Shown here piece by piece: positions 53,717 to 63,422 of a DNA stretch of 64,000 nucleotides; within the stretch, counting starts at the first letter, position 1, and every line of letters begins with the position of its first letter. Origin of the DNA: Aquabacterium sp. J223. GTDB taxonomy: Bacteria; Pseudomonadota; Gammaproteobacteria; Burkholderiales; Burkholderiaceae_C. The notes beneath the pieces were generated by a model. The model made no database searches, was not told the DNA's origin, and worked only from the letters and a program-made list of their open reading frames with translations. The stretch lies in assembly GCF_024666615.1 (NCBI RefSeq), contig NZ_CP088297.1, forward strand, positions 1,984,001-2,048,000, read 5' to 3'. A program made the position numbers and the translations under genes.

Positions 53717-54645
53717 GTCGTCTCCTGTTCGGGTCGCGAAAACCGCCCATCTTGCCAGCCGTCTCGCCAGGCCTTCACCGCCCGGGCCTGCCACTCCGGC
53801 AGCGTCGGGGCGTCGATGGGCGCCAGGCCGAGCACCTGCAGCGCCGGGTTGAGCACCTCCGGCGGCTGCGAGGTGTCCAGCGCCGGCGCGCCGTGCTGCT
53901 TGGACAGCTTCTCGCCGCGGGCGTCGCGCACCAGCGGCAGGTGCAGGTGCCGCGGCGTGGGCAGCCCGAGCCGCCGTTGCAGGTGGATCTGGCGGGCGGT
54001 GTTGTCGGCCAGGTCCTCGCCGCGCACGACATGGGTGATGCCCTGCTCGGCGTCGTCCACCACCACCGCCAGCTGGTAGGCCCACAGCCCGTCGGCGCGC
54101 TGGAGCACGAAGTCGCCGACCTCGGCCGTCACGTCCTGCCGCTGCGGCCCCAGCCGCCGGTCCTGCCAGTGGACCACCACCGGCTGGCCCGGCTCGCCGC
54201 AGCGCAACCGCCAGGCGACACGGGCCGGCGTGCCGTGAAGGCCGTCGCGGCAGGTGCCGGGGTAGACCCATTCGGCGTGCCGGGTGTGCGGCCGCTGCTG
54301 TGCCGCCAGCGCCAGCGCGATGTCGCGCCGCGAGCAGCCGCAGGGGTAGACGTCGCCCTGCGCCTGCAACCGGGCCAGCGCCTGCCCGTACCGCGCGCCG
54401 CGGTGCGACTGCCATTGCGGCGGCTCGTCGGGCGCCAGTCCCAGCGCCGCCAGCTGGCGCAGGATCTCCGCGTCGGCGCCCGGCGCGCAGCGCGGCCCGT
54501 CCACGTCCTCGATGCGCACCAGCCAGTCGCCGCCATGGGCGCGCGCGTCGAGCCAGCTGCCGAGGGCGGCCACCAGCGAGCCGGCATGCAGCGGGCCGGT
54601 GGGCGAGGGCGCGAAGCGGCCGCGGTAACGCAGGGCAGCGGACAT
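53713..54645 (-). CDS. gluQ: Glutamyl-Q tRNA(Asp) synthetase
   Basis: The 310-residue truncated glutamyl-tRNA synthetase relative charges glutamate onto queuosine in the wobble position of tRNA-Asp. [21 protein letters not shown] contains the HIGH-like signature, CGCSRRDI plus CRDG form the zinc site, and KLSKQHGA is the KMSKS-like loop. It lacks the anticodon-binding C-terminal domain of GltX, as expected. It precedes the FKBP gene with a four-base overlap. Confidence 0.95.
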   Translation of the reverse strand: MSAALRYRGRFAPSPTGPLHAGSLVAALGSWLDARAHGGDWLVRIEDVDGPRCAPGADAEILRQLAALGLAPDEPPQWQSHRGARYGQALARLQAQGDVYPCGCSRRDIALALAAQQRPHTRHAEWVYPGTCRDGLHGTPARVAWRLRCGEPGQPVVVHWQDRRLGPQRQDVTAEVGDFVLQRADGLWAYQLAVVVDDAEQGITHVVRGEDLADNTARQIHLQRRLGLPTPRHLHLPLVRDARGEKLSKQHGAPALDTSQPPEVLNPALQVLGLAPIDAPTLPEWQARAVKAWRDGWQDGRFSRPEQETT

Positions 54646-54689
54646 GGCGCCATCCTGCCAGCGCCGCGGCGGGCCTACAGTCGCGGTTC

Positions 54690-55388
54690 ATGACCGCCTG
54701 GAATGCGTTGTCCCTGCTGCCCGCGGCCGACTGGCTGGCGCTGGCGCTGTTCTTCGCCGGCTGGGCCGGCTACGCGCGCTTCGCCCGCCGGCGGGCGGCG
54801 GTGCGGCCCTCGGTGCTGGCGGCGACCAACCGCATCCGCCGGCAGTGGATGCTGCAGGCCACCCGCCGCGACACCCGCATCGTCGACGGCGCCGTGCTGA
54901 ACAGCCTGACCGGCAGCCCCAGCTTCTTCGCCTCCACCACCATCCTCATCCTGGGCGGGCTGCTGGCGCTGCTCGGCGCGTCGGACAAGGCCGGCGAACT
55001 GGTGGGCGAACTGCCCTTCGCCGTGCGCAGCTCCGCCCTCGTCATGGAGCTCAAGCTGCTGCTGCTCGGCGGCATCTTCATCTACGCCTTCTTCCGCTTC
55101 ACCTGGAGCATCCGGCAGTACACCTTCGGCGCGCTGCTGATCGGCGCCTGCCCGGACAGCGCGCAGTTCGCCGACGAGGCCGAGCGAGAGCGCTTCGCGG
55201 ACCGCGCGGGCCGGGTCATGGGCCTGGCGGCCGAGGCCTTCAACCATGGGCTGCGCGCCTACTACATGGCCTTCGCCACCCTGGGCTGGTTCCTGTCGCC
55301 CTGGGCGCTGGTCGCCGGCACCGCCGCGGTGATCACCGTGCTCTACCTGCGCGAATTCCGCTCCGAGGTGCTGGACGCGCTGGGCTGA
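54690..55388 (+). CDS. DUF599 membrane protein
   Basis: The 232-residue inner-membrane protein has four helices. [21 protein letters not shown] followed by [20 protein letters not shown] identifies DUF599, a family of unknown function found in many Proteobacteria. [19 protein letters not shown] is the last conserved block. It is divergent from gluQ (44 bases between starts) and converges with the alpha/beta hydrolase. Confidence 0.85.
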   Translation: MTAWNALSLLPAADWLALALFFAGWAGYARFARRRAAVRPSVLAATNRIRRQWMLQATRRDTRIVDGAVLNSLTGSPSFFASTTILILGGLLALLGASDKAGELVGELPFAVRSSALVMELKLLLLGGIFIYAFFRFTWSIRQYTFGALLIGACPDSAQFADEAERERFADRAGRVMGLAAEAFNHGLRAYYMAFATLGWFLSPWALVAGTAAVITVLYLREFRSEVLDALG

Positions 55389-55404
55389 CGCGCGTCGGCC
55401 GGGC

Positions 55405-56373
55405 TCAGCGCCGCTCGGCCAGGAAGCGCCGCACCGGCGCCACCGTCAGCGCCGGCGCTTCCTCCTGCGGCAGGTGGCCCAGCGCCGGGAAGGCGACGAA
55501 CTCGCTGCCCGGGATGGCGGCGGCCAGCTGGCGGCCCTGCTCGATCGGGATCAGCGGGTCGCGACCGCCCCAGAGCACCAGCGTCGGCACGCCGATCTCG
55601 CCCAGCCGGGCCGCGGCGCTGCCCGGCCGCCATTGCTGCAGCCGGTGCGCCAGCGCGCGGCGGTTGCCCTCGCGCAGCAGCAGTTCGAAGTGGCGATCGA
55701 CCAGCGCGCTGCCCACCGCATGCGGGTCGCCCCACAGGCGCTGCAGCGCCTGCTCCACCAGTGCCCTCGGCAGCAGCCATTCGGTGAGCTGTCCCACCGC
55801 CGGCAGCACGCCCGGCAGGTGGCCGAGGCGGGTGAACCAGGGCAGCCCTTCCGGCAGCGGCAGGCCGGCGGCGTCGACCAGCACCAGCCCGCGCACCCGC
55901 TCGGGCGCCTGCAGCGCCAGCCGCCAGGCCACCTCGCCGCCGAGCGAGTTGCCGGCGGCGACGAAGCGGCGCACGCCCAGCCGGTCGAGCACCGCGAGCA
56001 CGAAGTCGACGTCGGCGTCCGCCGAGTAGTCGTCGCGCAGCGACGGCCCGGTGAGCCCGAAGCCCGGCAGGTCGAGGCTGATCACGCGGCGCTCGCGTTC
56101 CAGCGCGGCGGTCCAGCCCTCCCAGGTGTGCAGGCTGGAGCCGGTGCCGTGCAGCAGCACCAGCGGCAGCCGGTCCTCGCGCGGGCCGGTGTCGCGCAGG
56201 TGCACCAGCTGGCCCTGCCAGACCGGGCCCTCGAGCTCCATGAAATCCGACGGCGGCGGCGCCCAGCGGGCGACGAGGCTGTGCACCGGCCGCTCGGGCG
56301 CGCGCATCAGGCTGACGGACAGGGCCATGAGCATCAGCGCCAGGCCGGCCAGCTTCAGCAGCCGCTCGGCCAT
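55405..56373 (-). CDS. Membrane-anchored alpha/beta hydrolase
   Basis: The 322-residue protein has one N-terminal hydrophobic helix (LAGLALMLMALSVSLMR) and a complete alpha/beta-hydrolase fold. The oxyanion block is LLHGTGSSLHTWEG, the nucleophile Ser is in AAGNSLGGEVAWR, the Asp in VLWGGRDPLIP and the His in ALGHLPQEE. The substrate is unknown. It follows the YbhN-like gene of the clsB operon by 61 bases on the same strand, so it may act on envelope lipids. Confidence 0.88.
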   Translation of the reverse strand: MAERLLKLAGLALMLMALSVSLMRAPERPVHSLVARWAPPPSDFMELEGPVWQGQLVHLRDTGPREDRLPLVLLHGTGSSLHTWEGWTAALERERRVISLDLPGFGLTGPSLRDDYSADADVDFVLAVLDRLGVRRFVAAGNSLGGEVAWRLALQAPERVRGLVLVDAAGLPLPEGLPWFTRLGHLPGVLPAVGQLTEWLLPRALVEQALQRLWGDPHAVGSALVDRHFELLLREGNRRALAHRLQQWRPGSAAARLGEIGVPTLVLWGGRDPLIPIEQGRQLAAAIPGSEFVAFPALGHLPQEEAPALTVAPVRRFLAERR

Positions 56374-56434
56374 GGCGGGCGCGGCGCGGGGCAGAGGGAA
56401 GGGAAAGAGGCCGGCGGCACCCGCCGGATTCTGC

Positions 56435-57424
56435 CTAGGCTGCAGCGCGTTGCCGCCGGCGCGCCTGCGCCTCCAGGGCGGCCAGGCTGAGCACCGCCCC
56501 GGGCAGCGGCAGCAGGTAGTACAGCGCCCGGTAGCCGAGCAGCGCGCCCAGCAGCGTGGCCTCGGGCAGCTTGTGGCCGAGCAGGGCGACGAACACCGCC
56601 TCCACCACGCCCAGCCCGCCGGGGATGTGGGTGGCCGCGCCGGCGATGGCCGCCATCAGCAGCCCGGCCAGCACCGGCGGGTAGGCCACCCCGGTGGGCC
56701 GCAGCAGCACCCAGATCACCCCGGCCATCAGCATCCAGTTGACGGTGGACAGCACCAGCCCCTGCAGCGCGATGCCGAGGGCCGGCAGCTCCAGCCGCCG
56801 GCCGCGCAGCGTCCAGGCCCGCTGGCGGGCGAAGGCGCACGCGCCCAGGTAGGTGCCCAGCAGCGCCAACAGGCCGAAGCCGATCCACTGCAGGCCGTCC
56901 TCGCCGAGGCGCCAGCTCTCGGGCAGCTCGAGCGCGCGCAGCGCGAAGGCGGTGCCGGCCAGCAGGAAGTAGCCCGACCAGTTGGTCAGTGCGACCAGGC
57001 CGTACACCGCCACCGCCCGCTCCAGCGACAGGCCGAGCCGGGTGTACAGCCGCAGCCGCAGGCCCAGCCCGCCGACCCAGGCGCCGAGGTTCAGGTTGAG
57101 CGAATAGGTGGCGTAGGCGATGGCCGCGGTGGTGCCGAGGCCCAGCCGGTGCTTCAGCGCCCGCCGAGCCAGCAGTTCGTAGCCGGCGTAAACGGCGTAG
57201 CTGGCCAGGGCGACCGCCGCGGCGGCCAGCAGCGTGGTGGCGTGCAGGCCGCGCAGCGCCTGCCACACCTCGTCCCACGGCACGGCGCGTCCAAGCCGCC
57301 ACAGCAGCCACAGCACGCCGGCCATGAAGGCCAGGCCGACGGCGCGCAGCAGCCGGCGACGCCACGCCGGCGCCGGCACCGGCGAACGCCCCTGCGGCGC
57401 GGCGGCCACGGCGGCGCGGTTCAC
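56435..57424 (-). CDS. YbhN-like UPF0104 / lysylphosphatidylglycerol synthase-type membrane protein
   Basis: The 329-residue protein has eight or so membrane helices and belongs to the LPG_synthase_TM (UPF0104) family: YATYSLNLNLGAWVGGLGLR, AAIAGAATHIPGGLGVVEAVF and GYRALYYLLPL are typical. It lacks the soluble aminoacyltransferase domain of MprF. GTG 57424 overlaps the clsB stop (GTGA), indicating translational coupling. The E. coli equivalent ybhN also sits next to clsB, and such proteins have been linked to phospholipid movement; the exact role here is unproven. Confidence 0.88.
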   Translation of the reverse strand: MNRAAVAAAPQGRSPVPAPAWRRRLLRAVGLAFMAGVLWLLWRLGRAVPWDEVWQALRGLHATTLLAAAAVALASYAVYAGYELLARRALKHRLGLGTTAAIAYATYSLNLNLGAWVGGLGLRLRLYTRLGLSLERAVAVYGLVALTNWSGYFLLAGTAFALRALELPESWRLGEDGLQWIGFGLLALLGTYLGACAFARQRAWTLRGRRLELPALGIALQGLVLSTVNWMLMAGVIWVLLRPTGVAYPPVLAGLLMAAIAGAATHIPGGLGVVEAVFVALLGHKLPEATLLGALLGYRALYYLLPLPGAVLSLAALEAQARRRQRAAA

Positions 57425-58728
57425 CGCGTGACCTGCGCGCCGGGCGACGGCGGCGTGGTGGTGGCCGGCGGCGCGGGCGGGGGCGCCTCGCCGAGCGAGG
57501 TCAGCCGGGGCGCGTGCCGCGGCAGCCAGCCGGCCCAGTCGGGGAAGTGCCGCACGACGTGGAAGACCACCGCGCCCAGCAGCGCCCGCCACGCCGTGCG
57601 CTTGGGGATGTGGTCCACCGCCACCGCCTGGCAGTGGTGCTGCACCAGGAGGTCCAGCCGCTCGCGCAGCAGGCGCGCGAACTCGCGGTCGCGGATGAAG
57701 AGGTTGGACTCCAGGTTGAGCGACAGGCTCAGCGGGTCGAGGTTGCTGGAGCCCACCGTCGCCCATTCGTCGTCGACCACGGCCACCTTGCCGTGCAGCG
57801 GCCGGCGGCAGTACTCGTGCACCGAGACCCCGGCCGGCACCAGGTAGCCGTAGAGCATGCGGGCCGCCACCGGCACGATGGCCATGTCCGGGTTGCCCTG
57901 CAGGATCAGCCGCACGTCGACGCCGCGCTTGGCGGCCCGGCGCATCTCGCGCAGCAGCCGGTAGCCGGGGAAGAAGTAGGCGTTGGCGATGGTGATCTGG
58001 CGCCGCGCCGCTCGGATGGCGATGCGGTAGTGGCGTTCGATGTCGGTGCGGTGCTGGTGGTTGTCCCGGGTGACGAAGAGCGCCCTCGCGCCGCCCACCG
58101 CGGGCAGGTCGGGCGCCTCCTCCTGCCACTGCCGCCAGGGGCGCCAGCCCGGCCATTGCGTGGCCTGGCGGACGATGCGCGCAGCGCGCCAGAAGCGCGG
58201 CCGCGGCTGCGCCGGCGGCAGCTGCTCGAGCAGGAAGCGGTGGATGTGCTCGACCACCGGCCCCTCGACCCGCACCGCGTAGTCCTGCTTGGCCTCGGGG
58301 CCGTAGTCGCCCAGGTGGTCGGCGGAGAAATTGATGCCGCCGACGTAGCCGATGCGGCCGTCGATCACCACCAGCTTGCGGTGCAGCCGGCGCAGCAGGT
58401 TGGTTCGCCAGCGGCCGAACAGCTTGCCGGCGTGGTCGAACACGTGCACCCGCACGCCGGCCGCGGTCAGGCCGCCGATGAACTCGTCCGACAGGTCGGG
58501 CGAGCCGTAGCTGTCCACCGTCAGGTCCACCGACACGCCGCGCTGCCCGGCCTCGATCAGCAGCTCGCGCAGCGCCTGCCCCACCTTGTCGTCGAACAGG
58601 ATGAAGGTCTCGATGAGGATCTCGTGCTCGGCCTTGGCGATGGCGTCGAACACGCTGGGGTAGTAGGCCTCGCCGTTCTCCAGCAGCTGCAGCCGGTTGC
58701 CCTCGATCCAGCCCCGATCACGTCTCAT
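57421..58728 (-). CDS. clsB: Cardiolipin synthase B (phospholipase D family)
   Basis: The 435-residue enzyme makes cardiolipin or related phospholipids at the inner membrane. Two HKD motifs are intact: H116-K118-D123 (HRKLVVIDGRIGYVGGINF) and H312-K314-D319 (HGKVAVVDDEWATVGSSN). There is no N-terminal membrane pair, as in ClsB and unlike ClsA. ATG 58728 (MRRDRGWIEGNRLQLLENGE) was chosen; in-frame starts further upstream would add basic low-complexity sequence crossing a GC-rich repeat. The C-terminal 45 residues are proline/alanine rich. Confidence 0.94.
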   Translation of the reverse strand: MRRDRGWIEGNRLQLLENGEAYYPSVFDAIAKAEHEILIETFILFDDKVGQALRELLIEAGQRGVSVDLTVDSYGSPDLSDEFIGGLTAAGVRVHVFDHAGKLFGRWRTNLLRRLHRKLVVIDGRIGYVGGINFSADHLGDYGPEAKQDYAVRVEGPVVEHIHRFLLEQLPPAQPRPRFWRAARIVRQATQWPGWRPWRQWQEEAPDLPAVGGARALFVTRDNHQHRTDIERHYRIAIRAARRQITIANAYFFPGYRLLREMRRAAKRGVDVRLILQGNPDMAIVPVAARMLYGYLVPAGVSVHEYCRRPLHGKVAVVDDEWATVGSSNLDPLSLSLNLESNLFIRDREFARLLRERLDLLVQHHCQAVAVDHIPKRTAWRALLGAVVFHVVRHFPDWAGWLPRHAPRLTSLGEAPPPAPPATTTPPSPGAQVTR

Positions 58729-58735
58729 GCGGTCC

Positions 58736-58770
58736 CCTTGGCGCTGCGCGCCGCCCCCTCGAGGAGGAAT
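58736..58770. repeat. GC-rich intergenic element, copy C
   Basis: GGCGCTGCGCGCCGCCCCCT is followed by CGAGGAGG between clsB and the ybhP-like gene. It shares the C-run, central TCG(A/G) and G-run layout with elements at about 10161-10215 and 39224-39260. It may be a hairpin in the operon mRNA. Confidence 0.4.
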
Positions 58771-58795
58771 TCGCCCGTGGGACGGCCCGGCGGGT

Positions 58796-59614
58796 TCATG
58801 CCGCCCTCCGCACCACCGCCTGCCCCACCGGCAGCGCCAGCTCGGCCGCCAGCGGCGCATGGTCCGACAGGTGCGACCACGGACGGCGGCCCAGCACCAG
58901 CGGGCGCAGCAGCTGCAGGCCGCGCACGTAGATGCGGTCCAGCCGCAGCACCGGCCAGCGGGCGGGAAAGGTCTTGGCCGGCCGCCCGGTGGCCAGGCGG
59001 AAGACCTCCTGCAGCCCGGCGCAGCCTTCCAGCGCGCCGTCCACGCGGCAGCGCCAGTCGTTGAAGTCGCCGGCGACCACCACCGGTTCGTCGGGCGGAA
59101 TGCCGTCGTTGACGAGGCGGCACAGCTGCAGCACCTGCGCCCGGCGGTGCGATTCGTCCAGCCCCAGGTGCACGCACACCGCGTGCAGCGGCCGCTCGGA
59201 CTGCGGCAGCGACAGCACGCAGTGCAGCAGTCCGCGCTTCTCGCTCTTGCCGACGCTGGCGTCGTGGTTGACGTGGCGCGCGATCGGGAACTTGGACAGC
59301 ACCGCGTTGCCGTGGTGGCCGTGCGGGTAGACGGCGTTGCGGCCGTAGGCGTGGGACGACCAGATCTCGTCGGCCATGAACTCGTAGTGCGGCGTGGCCG
59401 GCCAGCCGCCGATGCGCGCCCGGTGCAGCTCGTGGCTGCCCATCACCTCCTGCAGGAAGACCAGGTCCGCGCCCACGCTGCGCACCGCCTCGCGCAGTTC
59501 GTGCAGCACGAAGCGGCGGTTGAAGGCGCCGAAGCCCTTGTGGGTGTTGACGGTGAGCACGGTGAAGCGGGCGAAGCCCGGCTCCACGGCCGGCGGCGGG
59601 GTCGCGAGGTCCAT
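58796..59614 (-). CDS. Endonuclease/exonuclease/phosphatase-family protein (YbhP-like)
   Basis: The 272-residue EEP-fold hydrolase has NTHKGFG (Asn ligand), FLQEVMGSHEL (catalytic Glu), VCVHLGLDESHRRAQ, VVAGDFNDWR and SDHAPLAAEL (Asp-His pair). This is the YbhP pattern; relatives act on nucleic acids or phospholipid headgroups. It is the first gene of a ybhP-clsB-ybhN-like operon, the same order as in E. coli, which points to lipid metabolism. The start is ATG 59614, with GTG 59632 six codons upstream as an alternative. Confidence 0.9.
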   Translation of the reverse strand: MDLATPPPAVEPGFARFTVLTVNTHKGFGAFNRRFVLHELREAVRSVGADLVFLQEVMGSHELHRARIGGWPATPHYEFMADEIWSSHAYGRNAVYPHGHHGNAVLSKFPIARHVNHDASVGKSEKRGLLHCVLSLPQSERPLHAVCVHLGLDESHRRAQVLQLCRLVNDGIPPDEPVVVAGDFNDWRCRVDGALEGCAGLQEVFRLATGRPAKTFPARWPVLRLDRIYVRGLQLLRPLVLGRRPWSHLSDHAPLAAELALPVGQAVVRRAA

Positions 59615-59736
59615 CGGCGCAGTGTCCAGCACGGTGCGTTCCCGGGCCGGGGGTCGCCTGTCCCCCGGCGCCCCGAAATGACGTCAGCCTTCGCTGACGC
59701 CGCGGGGCCGGAAGGCGGCCTTCCTACAATCCGCCG

Positions 59737-62700
59737 ATGCCCTTCGTCCACCTGCGCACCCACACCGAATTCTCCGTCGTGGACGGCACGCTGCGGGTGG
59801 ACGACGCCACCGCGCTGGCGGCCCGTGACGGCCAGCCGGCCCTGGCCATTACCGACCTGAACAACCTGTTCGGCGCGGTCAAGTTCTACAACGCCTGCCG
59901 GAAGAAGGGCGTCAAGCCGCTGATCGGCGCCGACGTCTGGATGGAGCCGCTGCCCGGCGACAAGCTGCCCAGCCGGCTGCTGCTGCTGGTGCAGGACACG
60001 CAGGGCTACCTGCACCTGAGCGAACTGCTGGCCCGCGGCTGGACCCGCAACGCGCAGCGCACCCAGGCCTGGGTGAGGTGGGAGTGGCTGGAGGAACTGG
60101 GCGGCGGGCTGATCGCCCTGTCCGGCGCCGACGCCGGCGTGGTCGGCCAGGCGCTGTCGGCGGGCGACCCGGCGCGCGCCGAGGCGCAGGCACGGCGGCT
60201 GGCCGCGCTGTTCCCGCAGCGCTTCTACCTCGAGGTGCAGCGCGCCGGGCAGCCGGCGCAGGAGGCGCACCTGCGCGCGGTGGTGCCGCTGGCGGCGCGC
60301 CTGCAGCTGCCGGTGGTGGCCACGCACCCCGTCCAGTTCGCCGAGCCGGACGACTTCGAGGCGCACGAGGCCCGGGTCTGCATCGCCGAGGGCGAGACCC
60401 TGGGCAACCCGCGCCGCGCCAAGCGCTTCAGCCGCGAGCAGTACTTCAAGACGCAGGCGCAGATGGAGGCGCTGTTCGCCGACCTGCCGTCGGCGCTGGC
60501 CAACAGCGTGGAGATCGCCAAGCGCTGCAACCTGTCGCTGGTGCTCGGCAAGCCGCGGCTGCCCGACTTCCCGACGCCGGTGCAGGCCGACGGCAGCCGC
60601 ATGCCGATCGAGGCGTACTTCCGGCAGGCGTCGTTCGACGGGCTGGAGGACCGGCTGCGCCTGCTCTACCCCGACGCCGCCGAGCGCGAGCGCCGCCGCC
60701 CCGAGTACGTGCAGCGGCTGGAGTTCGAGATCGGGACCATCCTCAAGATGGGCTTCCCAGGCTACTTCCTCATCGTCTCGGACTTCATCCTCTGGGCCAA
60801 GCAGAACGGCTGCCCGGTGGGCCCGGGCCGCGGCTCCGGCGCCGGCTCGCTGGTGGCCTACGCGCTGAAGATCACCGACCTCGACCCGCTGCAGTACCAG
60901 CTGCTGTTCGAGCGCTTCCTCAACCCGGAGCGGGTGTCGATGCCCGACTTCGACGTCGACTTCTGCCAGGCCAACCGCGACCGGGTCATCGAGTACGTCA
61001 AGGACAAGTACGGCCGCGACGCGGTGAGCCAGATCGCCACCTTCGGCACCATGGCGGCCAAGGCCGCGCTGCGCGACGTCGGCCGCGTGCTGGGCATGGG
61101 CTACGGCCACGTCGACTCCATCGCCAAGCTGATCCCGGCGCCGCCGGGCAAGACGGTGACGCTGGCCAAGGTGCCCGAGCAGCCCGACCCCGGCGTCATC
61201 TACGCCCGCAAGGAAGCGCCCGAGCTGGAGCAGCGCGAGGCCGCCGAGGAGGAGGTCGCCGCGCTGCTCGAGCTGGCCGCGCGCGTCGAGGGCCTGGTGC
61301 GCAACATCGGCATGCACGCCGGCGGCGTGCTCATCGCGCCGGGCAAGATCACCGACTTCTGCCCGCTCTACCAGCAGCCGGGCAGCGACTCGGCCGTCAG
61401 CCAGTACGACAAGGACGACGTCGAGGCCATCGGCCTGGTGAAGTTCGACTTCCTCGGCCTGGCCACGCTGACCATCCTCGAACTGGCCAAGGACTTCATC
61501 GTCGCGCGGCATCCGCACCGCCGGGACTTCGCCTTCGAGACGATCCCGCTCGACGACCCGAAGGTCTACAAGCTGTTCAGCGACGGCCTGACCGAGGCGG
61601 TGTTCCAGTTCGAATCGCGCGGCATGCAGGGCATGCTGCGCGATGCCCGCCCGAGCCGGCTGGAGGACCTGATCGCGCTGAACGCGCTGTACCGGCCGGG
61701 GCCGATGGACCTGATCCCCACCTTCGTCGCGCGCAAGCACGGCCGCGAAAAGGTCGAGTACCCGCACCCGCTGACGGAGGCGGTGCTGGCCGAGACCTAC
61801 GGGATCATGGTCTACCAGGAACAGGTGATGCAGACCGCGCAGGTGCTGGGCGGCTACTCGCTCGGCGGCGCCGACATGCTGCGCCGGGCCATGGGCAAGA
61901 AGAAGCCCGAGGAGATGGCGCAGCACCGCGAGATCTTCCGCAAGGGTGCGGCGGAGAAGGGCATCGACCAGGCCAAGGCCGACGAGGTCTTCGACCTGAT
62001 GGAGAAGTTCGCCGGCTACGGCTTCAACAAGTCGCACGCCGCCGCCTATTCGCTGCTGGCCTACCACACCGCCTGGCTGAAGGTGCACCACACGGCCGAG
62101 TTCTTCGCGGCCAACATGACCATCGAGCTGGACGACACCGACAAGCTCAAGGTCCTGCTCAACGACGCCAAGCAGTTCGGCATCCGCTTCGACGCGCCCG
62201 ACGTCAACGCCGGCACGTGGCGCTTCGAGCCCGTCGAGCACCGGCGCATCCGCTACGGGCTGGGTGCGGTCAAGGGCACCGGGTCCAGCGCCATCGACGC
62301 CATCGTCGCCGCGCGCGAAGGCGCCGACGGCGCCGGCGGCGGCCCCTTCCGCAGCCTGTTCGACTTCTGCGCCCGGGTCGACCGGCAGCGCATCAACAAG
62401 CGGGTGGTCGAGGCGCTGGTCAAGGGCGGCGCCTTCGACGGCCTGCACCCGCAGGGGCTGGAGGGGCGGTCGTCGCTGCTGGCCAGCATCGGCCTGGCCT
62501 TCGACTGGGCCGACACCCAGGCCGCGCATGCCGACCAGGGCGGGCTGTTCGACTTCGGCGCCGACGACGGGGTGCTGCACGGCGCGTCCACGCAGGAGCC
62601 GCCGCTGGTGGCCGCCGAGCCCTGGAGCATCCGCGAGCGGCTGGCGCACGAGAAGACGGCGATCGGCTTCTACCTCTCCGGCCACCTGTTCGACCAGAAC

Positions 62701-63297
62701 GAGGCCGAGGTGCGCCGCTTCGCGCGCCGCCGCATCGCCGACCTGGTCGACAGCCGCGAGCCGCAGCTGCTGGCCGGCATCGTGAGCGACCTGCGCGTCG
62801 TCAACGGCCAGCGCGGCCGGGTGGTCATCTTCAAGCTCGACGACAAGAGCGAGGCCATCGAGGCGGTGGTGCAGGGCGAGGCGCTGCTGGAGCGCACCCG
62901 CGAGCTGATCAAGGACGACGAACTGGTGGTGCTGCAGGGCAAGGTGCAGAACGACCGCTTCTCCGGCGGGCTGCGGCTGAACGTGGCGGCGGCCTGGGAC
63001 CTGGCAGCCGCGCGCGCCCGCTTCGGCCGTTTCCTGTCGGTGGCGGTCAACGGCAAGGCGCCGCCGGTGGCCGAGCTGGTGCGCACCTGGCCCTCGCGCC
63101 GGCTGGAGACGGAGGAGGGCGTGTCCACCCTCGGCCTGCCGGTGCGGCTGACGCTGGAGCGGGAATCGGTGACCGCCCAGGTCGACCTCGGCGACGACGG
63201 CCGCTTCTGGCCCTGCGACGAGGCACTGGCGCGCTGGAAGGCGGTGGCCCACGGCGGCCGGGCCGACGTGGTCTACGACGCGGCGGTGCCCGGTTGA
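59737..63297 (+). CDS. dnaE: DNA polymerase III alpha subunit
   Basis: The 1186-residue replicative polymerase is full length for Proteobacterial DnaE1. The N-terminal PHP domain starts with HLRTHTEFSVVDG. The polymerase core has GPGRGSGAGSLVAYAL, the catalytic acidic cluster D404-F-D-V-D408 in MPDFDVDF, ALNALYRPGPMDLIPTF and YGFNKSHAAAYSLLAYHTAW. The C-terminal part holds the HhH, an OB-fold (LLAGIVSDLRVVNGQRGRVV) and a tau-binding tail. The promoter probably lies in the 122 bases upstream, which also hold a small hairpin at 59682-59699. Confidence 0.98.
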   Translation: MPFVHLRTHTEFSVVDGTLRVDDATALAARDGQPALAITDLNNLFGAVKFYNACRKKGVKPLIGADVWMEPLPGDKLPSRLLLLVQDTQGYLHLSELLARGWTRNAQRTQAWVRWEWLEELGGGLIALSGADAGVVGQALSAGDPARAEAQARRLAALFPQRFYLEVQRAGQPAQEAHLRAVVPLAARLQLPVVATHPVQFAEPDDFEAHEARVCIAEGETLGNPRRAKRFSREQYFKTQAQMEALFADLPSALANSVEIAKRCNLSLVLGKPRLPDFPTPVQADGSRMPIEAYFRQASFDGLEDRLRLLYPDAAERERRRPEYVQRLEFEIGTILKMGFPGYFLIVSDFILWAKQNGCPVGPGRGSGAGSLVAYALKITDLDPLQYQLLFERFLNPERVSMPDFDVDFCQANRDRVIEYVKDKYGRDAVSQIATFGTMAAKAALRDVGRVLGMGYGHVDSIAKLIPAPPGKTVTLAKVPEQPDPGVIYARKEAPELEQREAAEEEVAALLELAARVEGLVRNIGMHAGGVLIAPGKITDFCPLYQQPGSDSAVSQYDKDDVEAIGLVKFDFLGLATLTILELAKDFIVARHPHRRDFAFETIPLDDPKVYKLFSDGLTEAVFQFESRGMQGMLRDARPSRLEDLIALNALYRPGPMDLIPTFVARKHGREKVEYPHPLTEAVLAETYGIMVYQEQVMQTAQVLGGYSLGGADMLRRAMGKKKPEEMAQHREIFRKGAAEKGIDQAKADEVFDLMEKFAGYGFNKSHAAAYSLLAYHTAWLKVHHTAEFFAANMTIELDDTDKLKVLLNDAKQFGIRFDAPDVNAGTWRFEPVEHRRIRYGLGAVKGTGSSAIDAIVAAREGADGAGGGPFRSLFDFCARVDRQRINKRVVEALVKGGAFDGLHPQGLEGRSSLLASIGLAFDWADTQAAHADQGGLFDFGADDGVLHGASTQEPPLVAAEPWSIRERLAHEKTAIGFYLSGHLFDQNEAEVRRFARRRIADLVDSREPQLLAGIVSDLRVVNGQRGRVVIFKLDDKSEAIEAVVQGEALLERTRELIKDDELVVLQGKVQNDRFSGGLRLNVAAAWDLAAARARFGRFLSVAVNGKAPPVAELVRTWPSRRLETEEGVSTLGLPVRLTLERESVTAQVDLGDDGRFWPCDEALARWKAVAHGGRADVVYDAAVPG

Positions 63298-63422
63298 GCG
63301 GCGAGCCAGCGCCCGTGAGGTCCGGCACGCTCCGCGGGGCGTGAACGTTACCGAACGTCAGCCGCGGTGAACCGCGGGCACCGCAGCGCCGTTAACGGTG
63401 GATCTCCCTTCCGAACCCGACC

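Noticed and set aside
59443-63252. A 1269-codon open frame on the minus strand opposite dnaE
   Set aside because: Low-complexity His/Leu/Val/Glu sequence typical of the antisense third frame of GC-rich genes; dnaE on the plus strand is certain.
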